Shown: one piece after another, positions 56,660-64,000 of the stretch
How positions within the stretch are numbered: position 1 is the first letter of the stretch
How the letters are laid out: each line of letters begins with the position of its first letter
Source of the DNA: Malus domestica
Lineage: Eukaryota > Streptophyta > Magnoliopsida > Rosales > Rosaceae
Length of the DNA stretch: 64,000 bases
NCBI RefSeq assembly: GCF_042453785.1
Contig: NC_091671.1
Location: 29,975,001 to 30,039,000 of the forward strand
Direction of reading: 5' to 3'
Made by a program: the position numbers and the translations under genes
Notes under the pieces: model-generated
Told to the model about the DNA's origin: nothing
What the model saw: the letters and a program-made list of their open reading frames with translations, nothing else
Database searches by the model: none

Positions 56660-57240
56660 GGTGGTATAGAGAGATGTATGGCGAATGTCTATTATGTGCT
56701 AAAACTAGCCATCCTCTTCAATTATGCCCAAGGAGATATGAGTTTCCTATGTTAGTTTGAGAGCACTCACACCGCATATGTTTCTCTAACCAAGAGCCAC
56801 TGCAACCATTGTCAAACACATATAGCTTTGCTTGGAGGAGCTCTGATCATGGCTTTTGGAACAACATAGAAGCTCTAAATCAAGCATTTGCACCTCCATC
56901 ACAACATGAATCCTTTGACATTACTTTGGAGGACACTTTGAAGATGTTCGCTCAAAACAATTTTCAATTTCAACAATCAACGAGTAGCATTATTTAGAAC
57001 CACTCCATAGCACTAACTAAGTTGGAAATTCAAGTGGGTCAGATTGTCCAAGCTTTAAGTGAACAACCAAAGGAAGCTTGATGTGCATATTTTCATGAGT
57101 TTTTTGAGTTTTACGAAGATGAAGAACCTTACACTCCTCCCAAACCATATCTTCCATCAATTCCTTTTCAGGGAGATTTGTCAAACAAAAGCATGATGAG
57201 CCACCCATAGATGTGCTTGGAGAAATTGTGCCAGACATAG
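56660..57240 (+). pseudogene. Degenerate gag of the 55237-60558 element
   Basis: Reads GECLLCAKTSHPLQLCPRRY near 56680, resembling a zinc knuckle of plant gypsy gag. Then SNTYSFAWRSSDHGFWN, matching the 'YNPGWRNHPNFSW' position of Athila/Tat-like gag proteins, and SLEDTLK-type FDITLEDTLKMFAQNNFQFQ (56809-56997). A stop and frame changes follow, then a Pro-rich EDEEPYTPPKPY block near 57118. No protease or RT. Confidence 0.6.
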
Positions 57241-59300
57241 TGTTTAAAGCTCTTCCTCAATCTTCTAATTCAATTTAATGTTATTCAAAATCTGTGTCAG
57301 ATTCTCCATGTTGTTTTACATCCTTTCAGGTGCCATATTTGGAGTCTTTGGAAGATGATTTGCTACCATTTCAAGAGGAAAAATAATTGAAGTTAGATAA
57401 TGAGACCTTGCTGCCATCTCAAACAAAGGAAGAGGATATGGTCTTGCATTTTATTCACAAGGAGAGATGAAAATGCCATCACAGTCGAGTTCTTGTGAAA
57501 ATTCAATGCACCATATTCAAGGTCTCTCGAAAGAAACCACTTCTTCTGACCAAGGTTCGAAGGTACCTCGATTTTTTGCCACCCTAGAAGTTCATCTAGC
57601 ATGGTACCATGTCTTGCCTAGACGTTAAATAAAGCGCTTGCTAGGAGGCAACCTAGTTGGGTTGTGTTCTTTTATTTTATTTTGTGTCTTTTAGTATTTG
57701 TTTTATTTCATTCCATGCTTACTCTGCCTTACTGCATTGCTACATTCAATTCATTTTTTACACATCAAGGACAATGCTTAGTTTAGGTTTGGGGTGTTGG
57801 ATCAAATTTTCTGTTTGTTTTTAGTCTGGCTAAAGTTTGCTTTCGCCTACTAATGTGAATGTATATGAGGGCTATGTTTACAATCATGACTACGGTGTTG
57901 TCAAGAAAATGTTTCGTATCTTAATTTTTTTTTTCACAAAGCTAGTACTCTTCGATTCATTATGGTTAAAGTATCATGCTCAAATTTTGGAAGAAGAATA
58001 ATGGAGACTACCCTAGTGAGCTATTTTGAGCCTATTTACTTCTTTGAGAGGGTTTAAAGTGTTTTGAATCCTATATTTTCTATCAATTTCACTTCAAATG
58101 ATCTCATTACTTTTGTTTGATTGAATGCTAAGAATTATTCTCTTTTATAGATACCATGTGCTTGTTATCACCTATGAATGAACTCATTGAGACGATGTTA
58201 GGCATTGCTTGTTTTAACCACTAAAGGCCTAATTCCCATCCCTTTGTGTGCTCCATTCACCCTTGTTGCAGCCAAACAGTTTTAACTAGATTCTTTCATC
58301 ACCCACACCAAACTCTACCCATCTTAGCCCATTACAACCATACCTTGTAGTTTGGGGAATACCAAAGTAAAGAAGACAAAGATAGATTGAGCTATATATC
58401 AAGAATGCGTGTACTGAGGTAATATGTGCTGGAATTGCAAATAAAAAGAGTTATAGAAGGAAAAAAAAAACAAAATAAAAAAGGATGCAATTTCCAAATC
58501 TTCACATTATCACGCATGGGTCTTGGATGCCAAGAACAAATAACAAAGACCAATTCAAATGAAGAGCTTGTTGGTTTCATAAGAAAGACTCTTTGGTATG
58601 TCCCATGCTCTAGTATTACCTATCCATTCTTTCATAGCCCCTTGCCTAAGCCTTACATTACAACCTTATAAAAGACCTAGCTGATCTTTGGCGATGTATT
58701 CATAGGTGCTGGTAAGTATATGTGTTATCTATATTCTTAGTATTTGATTCCTTTCATGAGATTTGTTCAGAAATCGTGCTTTTATTTCATATTTCGTACG
58801 TATGTGAGCATTTTGATTCCCTTTTGCATAACTTCACTCACATATGTTTGTTGAGGGACTACACATTAGGATCTGTGTGAAAAATATTTGTGAGGACTAG
58901 AGTTGAGGCGAATTCTATCTTTGGCATTTGAGTATGGTGTCTTTGAAGTCATGAGTCATGGAGGAATATTTTTGCACTAAACACATGATACGATTCATTG
59001 GTGTGGCAGACTTTTGGTTGAATGTATGACTAACATTTCATTGGTTCTTAATAGTTTGTGTCAAGTAAACTTTAACCAATTTGTTTGCAGAGTCTGTAAA
59101 TGTTTGTAGGTGTCATCACTATAAACCCTCAGGAGACACAATTCCTCCTACTAGGGCACCTAGAGGTTTAAAGGGTTGTTGCTCATGCTTAATGCAATCA
59201 TTTAGCCAACGAAAGTAGTCTAGTTAGATTTTTCTTTGTTTTGTTTGTTTTTAGTTTTAGTTTTGCTTGAGGACTAGCAAAAACCAGGTTTGGGGGTATT

Positions 59301-60558
59301 TGATAACTCATATATTTCATACATTTATACCATCCATTCCTAGTCTCTTTGTGATATTTTTGAATTAATTTAGTTGTGTTTTACCCTCTTTTGTTTTAAT
59401 GTGCAGTTAATTGTATTTTAGAGTCCAGTTGAGGGTAAATGAGGCAAAATGATGCTGAAAGTGGAGAAATGAATAAGAATTTTGATATAGAGAGATTCAA
59501 AGTGTACAATTGAATATGGTGATGAATATGGGAAATAAATGCTCCATTACTGGGATGTCTTGGCATTCTATAACAGCCTCGCTAACATTATAAAACCTAG
59601 TTTTTCAGCCACTTTTACACAAGCTCTCTCTTGGGGTCGCCCAAAGCTTTCTCTTCTCTTTCTTTGGTTTTTTTCTAGAAACAAAAATCTCATTTCCATT
59701 CACCATCCACTGCCACCAAAGAAACCACATAGTAGTGCTGTTCTTGGAGAAGTTTAACATCAGAATTGCTTCAAGGGGTTTTCTTCTATGAACTTTTATT
59801 TCACTCATGTTGTTCTTGATATTTATATATTTTGTAATCATGTTGTGTAATTAAGTTCATAGCTGGGGATTTCGATGTAGCCTTGCAAAACTACTCTATG
59901 TTATTAAGTTAAAGTATTCAAATTACCAATATGTTTTCTTGTCACTAGTTTTATTGTTTAATTGTTTGTTAATCTTAATGTTTGATCACCATTAGGGCTG
60001 CTTATGAATTATTTGATCAAGGTTATAGTACACATCATGCTTAATCTTGGTAGACATGTAAATGAATGAAGAAACTGCTACATAAACATCCTGCCACGTG
60101 ATTTCTTTGGTTCTTTGAAATTTTCTTGTTCTTAATGGATTCTTAATTGGTAATCTAAGTTGAACATCACAATTAGGTTGCACATTAGGAGTACTTGATC
60201 ACAACCATACATCAAATGGATGATCATAAATAAGTAAAATGAACCCTAGTTACAGATTGGAGAGTTGAATACATTTTGACTTAATTTTCATCGAATTGGC
60301 TTGTAATGGCAAAATCAATATTCCTAGTTCCATTCCCATTGTTTCTGAAGCAATCTATCATTCATCTTTGTCTTTGCTTGCAGTTTTAATTTATTTTAGC
60401 TTTCAAAACAAAAATCTAAATTCAGTTTGCATTTTCTTTGTTTAGTTAGGATTCACATAAAGCTAGTAATTGTAGAGACCTAATCTGTCACTGTGGTTCG
60501 ACACCCTTACTTGTACCATTATACTATCATTATATTTGCACTTGAAAGGAATACAACA
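59301..60558 (+). repeat. 3' LTR (1,258 bp)
   Basis: TGATAACTC...ATACAACA after the polypurine tract. Confidence 0.92.
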
Positions 60559-60563
60559 AGAAG

Positions 60564-61329
60564 TCCAAACATCATTTTGAATTATACATATACTAAAACA
60601 AATTCTCACACACTTTGATCTCAACTTGAAACAAATAAATCGCAAAAACCGTAAAAACAAAAAATTGCTCAACGCTTTATCACTTCTCTCAAGCTTAGAA
60701 GTCTGGTGACCTATTCCTATCGATCCGAATTGTGTTGTCGATTTACCTTCGTCTTTCAACTTCAAAATTCAAATTTAAGGTACAAATTCTAATTTCAGGT
60801 TAAGAAATCAGGGATGGGTTTTGTTTAGTTTCAATATCAGTGAGGCATTGTTAACAGTCGGTCATTTGGAGTCGCAACTGCAAAACTAATACTTGAATTG
60901 TGTAGTTTAATAAAAATCAACTTTAGTGTTATTGTGAAATTTTTCTAATGTTGTTTGTTGTGCTTGCGGTAAGTAAAACTTAGTTTCTTTATAAAGAACT
61001 ATTAATATATAAATAAGGAGGATTTTCTTAATAATAGTATAGATAACTATATGCACTAAGACAAAACAATCGTGAAAGATGTGAAGTGTGGCATATTACA
61101 AGTGTACAACGAGCCAGCTCGGCTTGACCACTAAATGGTGTTAGCTTTTTGTTGGCTACTATTGAATATAATTTAGCACAAGTAAGGGACATTATCTTAT
61201 AGTTTGTGTAATAAAGCATAAAATATTCTTAACTACGTTAACTTTATGTTGAATTTCAATAATGCTGTAATCAAATAACTATTCACTTCCATGACTGTTT
61301 TGTGCTTATGTTGAATGACACCCCTCCTG
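60564..61329. other. Intergenic, no gene recognised
   Basis: Continues the flank of the LTR element (homologous flank not seen elsewhere). The frame at 60463-60765 spans the LTR border and is not a gene. Confidence 0.4.
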
Positions 61330-61896
61330 ACATTTGAGGTCGTCAATGTTGCAAAGTTGGGGCTTGAGGATGGCTGTGAGGCATTATGTCTTATGTAGAG
61401 TTTCTAGTTGTTGCAGCCAGAGGAGGTGTCGTGGCCGATGTGGGGGGAAGTTGGGACGTCCAGCTTGGCCACAAGGATTATCTGGCATCGAATGCCACCG
61501 CCACCGAATAACTGCCCAGCCTAGATTCCATTCTCACCAAACTAAAGGGAAATTTCTCTACAAAGGGCTTCACGACGGTAGAGATGTATCATTGTCGAGA
61601 TGAGGAGCTGTGGGTTTTTTCGTGATCATGTCCACAACAGCAGGAACATGGGCTGACAATACACAATAAGGGTGCAGTCCTTATGTCCACGGGTCGGGGG
61701 CGACTTGAATGTGGCAGTGCTAGAACCTTGGAGCCTCGAGGCCTTCGATGGTGCCTATTACGACAACGTAGTCAAGCAAAATGGTTTATTCCAGTCGGAC
61801 CATGCACTCTTCTATAATGTGTCATTCGAGGTAGAGGAGCGGGTGCTCTGGTACAATAGGAACGACAAACTGTTCCAGGTTGACTTTGTTAATGTG
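61330..61896 (+). pseudogene. Class III peroxidase pseudogene, 3' truncated
   Basis: Haem peroxidase fragments in shifting frames: AARGGVVADVGGSWDVQLGH and KDYLASNATATE, stop, LPSLDSILTKLKGNFSTKGF (the distal-to-central region), TTVEM/VSLS at the proximal-helix position with a frameshift and no intact His motif, then LEPWSLEAFDGAYYDNVV, KQNGLFQSDHALF and YNRNDKLFQVDFVNV. It ends exactly where a copia element begins. No introns are seen in the surviving part, so it may be a retrocopy or an old exon. Confidence 0.8.
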
Positions 61897-62368
61897 TAAA
61901 TTGATGAATTGATCAAAGAAGTTTACAAGTTTGATTAGTGTTGTGTCTTAGCTCATAGGCTGAGATTGAGTGATCAAATTGTAATGTGCTAGTTAAGTCT
62001 CATAGGACTTGATAGTGGACAAGTGTCATAATCTAAGCAATGTAAATGGATGGTTGAGATTGAATTGAGGATATGTCTATTTCTCTCTCTTTACCAACGA
62101 TTATTTTGTTGGTATGTGTGCTTTCATGTTTAGGAAGCTCACTCTAAGAAATAGATGAAGAAGTTGCAGAGTAACTCTTTCTAAATTTTCTTGCACGAAA
62201 TTCCTTGTTTCGGTTCTTCCTCTTGTTTGAGAAATCTGCATTTTTCCTTCTTAATCGCTCACATGGTATCAGAGCCAGGTTGGGTCTCAATTTCTGGGTG
62301 TCGTGTTTGTTAGGGTTAAGCTCGAATTCACAGCAACAAGATTATTGCAGTGATTCGAACTCATATCT

Positions 62369-63340
62369 GTGATCGAGTTTAACATGGCTGGATTTGGAGG
62401 AGGAGAACTGAGAGCACCAGTCTTCAATGGCGAGAATTTTGATTTCTGGTTAATCAAAATGAAGACCATTTTCCGTTCACACGAATTATGGGATCTGGTT
62501 GAAAATGGGTATGAAACTCCAGTGAAGAAGGAGGAAGAGCTCACAAAGACGGAGAAGAAACTGATGCATGAGAATGTGGTCAAGGATGCTAGAGCACTCG
62601 GAATCATCCAAGGTGCCGTTTCAGATCAAATTTTCCCAAGGATCACAACCCAGGAAAGTGCAAAGGCTGCGTGGGACATTCTGAAACAAGAATTTGTTGG
62701 TGATAAGCAAGTAAGATTTGTGAAACTTCAAGGTCTTAGGCGAGATTTTGAATATACTCGTATGAATGATAATGATTCTCTGTGTGTGTATATTGCTAAA
62801 CTGTTTGATCTGATTAATCAAATGAAAAGCTATGGTGAAGATTTGAGTAATCAAACAATTGTTCAGAAGTTGTTAATCAGTCTACCTAAGTCTTATGACA
62901 GTATTGCAGTTGTGATAAAGAATACTAAGGACTTAGACACCATATATGCACATGATGTTGTTGCTATCCTAAAGGGTTATGAACAACGACTTGATAGACA
63001 TGGGGAAAGTAGTATAGAGAAAGCATTTGCTAGTTTGAATATTGCACCGAAATCAAATAGGTTTAATGGTCAGCCAAACAATAGCAAACACCAGAAGAAT
63101 TTTAAGCCAAAAGGGAAACAGTGGGGAAACAAGGCTGAATGTGGAAATAAGGCTAGTTTTCCTGTGAAGAATGATGCTAATAACACTGGAGATAAGTGTA
63201 AATTTTGTAATAGATTACACTATGGAGAATGTTGGGTTAAAAACAAAGTCAAGTGTCACAAGTGTAACAAAATTGGTCATATTGCAAGATACTACAATAC
63301 AAACAAGGCTGTGCAACAAGTGAATTTGCTAATCAGGTAG
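62369..63340 (+). CDS. Copia gag polyprotein (UBN2/DUF4219 type), 323 aa
   Basis: Capsid precursor that packages element RNA. N-terminal LRAPVFNGENFDFWLIKMKT (DUF4219), then the UBN2 domain: AWDILKQEFVGDKQVRFVKL, LRRDFEYTRMNDNDSLCVYI, LLISLPKSYDSIAVVI. A basic Asn/Lys linker leads to CX2CX8H-like CKFCNRLHYGEC and the zinc knuckle CHKCNKIGHIARYY. The last Cys of the knuckle is Tyr, which would break zinc binding. A stop at 63338 separates gag from protease; in intact copia both are one frame. The start is the first ATG after the primer-binding site and fits the family. Confidence 0.85.
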   Translation: MIEFNMAGFGGGELRAPVFNGENFDFWLIKMKTIFRSHELWDLVENGYETPVKKEEELTKTEKKLMHENVVKDARALGIIQGAVSDQIFPRITTQESAKAAWDILKQEFVGDKQVRFVKLQGLRRDFEYTRMNDNDSLCVYIAKLFDLINQMKSYGEDLSNQTIVQKLLISLPKSYDSIAVVIKNTKDLDTIYAHDVVAILKGYEQRLDRHGESSIEKAFASLNIAPKSNRFNGQPNNSKHQKNFKPKGKQWGNKAECGNKASFPVKNDANNTGDKCKFCNRLHYGECWVKNKVKCHKCNKIGHIARYYNTNKAVQQVNLLIR

Positions 63341-64000
63341 AGGAAACTGGAAATCTATTTTATGCTAATCATTCAGGGAAAATGAAGAAGATAAGTGATG
63401 AATGGTACATAAATAGCGGATGTAGTAATCATATGACATCCAGGGAAGATTTGCTTGTTGACATTGACAGAAATGTGAAAGCCAAAGTTCAAGTATGGCA
63501 CTGGAAACTTGAGTGAAGTAGCTGGAAATAGGACACTGATCATTGAAACAATGAAGGGCAGAAGATACTGTGAACACGGAAAATTCCTGAAACGAAAGAG
63601 ACAAGAACAACGTGCACAAATAAATATTTGTATTTGATGATTTTGGGTTACAATCTCTCTCTATTTTGATCCTCTGATTCGAAATTTCGATGTCTACAAA
63701 TACATAAGAGAAGTAATGCTTGTACCTGGTATTACAGATAACTTGCTCAGTGTAGGACAGATGACAGAGCATGGTTATTTTCTTTTGTTTGGAGATTATA
63801 AAGTGAATGTGTTTGATGACAGGTCCATTACAAATCTGGTGGTTAGTGTGAAACAGAAGGGAAATAGATGTTTTCCTTTGATTTTTAGCATCAACAAAAA
63901 ACTAACATTGAGAACAAATGTGCAGAGAGATGCAAAGATGTGGCACAAAAGATATGGACATCTAAATTTCAGGAGCCTCAAGCTATTACAAAGTCAAGGA
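63341..64000 (+). pseudogene. Copia protease and GAG-pre-integrase relic
   Basis: WYINSGCSNHMTSREDLL (near 63405) is the protease site, where the catalytic Asp of DSGCSNHMT is Asn. After several frameshifts come VMLVPGITDNLLSVGQMTEH (63715) and MWHKRYGHLNFRSLKLL (63940), the GAG-pre-integrase motif. Inactive as it stands. Confidence 0.8.

Larger units (their letters stand above)
55237..60558 (+). mobile_element. Non-autonomous gypsy-type LTR retrotransposon (5.3 kb)
   Basis: LTRs at 55237-56536 and 59301-60558 start TG(G/A)TAACTCATATATTTC and end GGAATACAACA. 5-bp target duplication AGAAG (55232-55236, 60559-60563). Primer-binding region AAATTTTGGAACCGTTGCCG at 56537; polypurine tract GGTTTGGGGGTATT before 59301. 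The 2.76-kb interior carries only a broken gag. The LTRs differ by scattered changes and a roughly 40-bp indel near 55475, so insertion is not recent. Confidence 0.93.
61895..64000 (+). mobile_element. Degenerate Ty1/copia retrotransposon, continues past the window
   Basis: LTR from about 61895 (TGTAAATTGATG; boundary inferred from the end of peroxidase homology) to about 62263. Primer-binding site TGGTATCAGAGCC at 62264, gag at 62369, then protease and pre-integrase relics. RT, RNase H and the 3' LTR lie beyond 64000. Confidence 0.85.

Overview
This window reads as plant nuclear DNA, most likely from a eudicot tree of the Rosaceae (Malus/Pyrus type). The evidence is GT-AG intron-rich genes, a nucleus-encoded plastid protein, a Casparian-strip-type membrane protein, and dense plant repeats: Au-type SINE, 5S-bearing Cassandra TRIM, Ty1/copia and Ty3/gypsy LTR elements, hAT, PIF/Harbinger, Mutator-type foldback MITEs and Helitron-like elements. 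The genus is an inference and was not checked by any search.

Layout. 1-1733: 3' part of a gypsy LTR, primer-binding site and truncated gag that runs into a 107-bp tandem repeat. 1957-9324: a CASP-like (CASPL2-type) gene on the minus strand. Its last exon, intron piece and 3' flank (carrying a LINE fragment) have been tandemly duplicated. One duplicate is a dead exon; the other is split from exon 2 by a 1,021-bp Harbinger element. 9.4-12.3 kb: MITEs. 12346-16730: an intact 11-exon beta-1,3-galactosyltransferase gene, minus strand. 17-30 kb: gene-poor, with foldback MITEs (many with 9-bp target duplications), tRNA-derived SINEs, two head-to-tail Helitron-like elements and a decayed copia element.

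30281-30904: an S40/senescence-regulator gene, minus strand. 34702-35814: intronless plastid ATP synthase gamma-subunit gene, minus strand, lacking both regulatory cysteines. 38411-41932: nine-exon NDUFAF2/mimitin-type complex I assembly factor, plus strand.

42-64 kb is a nested transposon landscape. It holds two non-autonomous hAT elements and a composite Cassandra element with a head-to-head LTR junction that is flanked as one unit by a 5-bp target duplication; a 2.6-kb hAT sits inside its left LTR. Next come a 1,963-bp solo LTR and a Mutator-type element in two copies of a diverged duplication, and a 5.3-kb non-autonomous LTR retrotransposon. A class III peroxidase pseudogene is cut by a degenerate copia element that leaves the window at the right edge.

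The five cellular genes (CASPL, B3GALT, S40, ATPC, NDUFAF2) act in different pathways and show no sign of joint function. No new multi-gene system is evident. The strongest unusual signals are the Cassandra palindrome-like composite (45132-48641), the cysteine-less gamma subunit, and the duplication plus one-base lesion at the CASPL locus.
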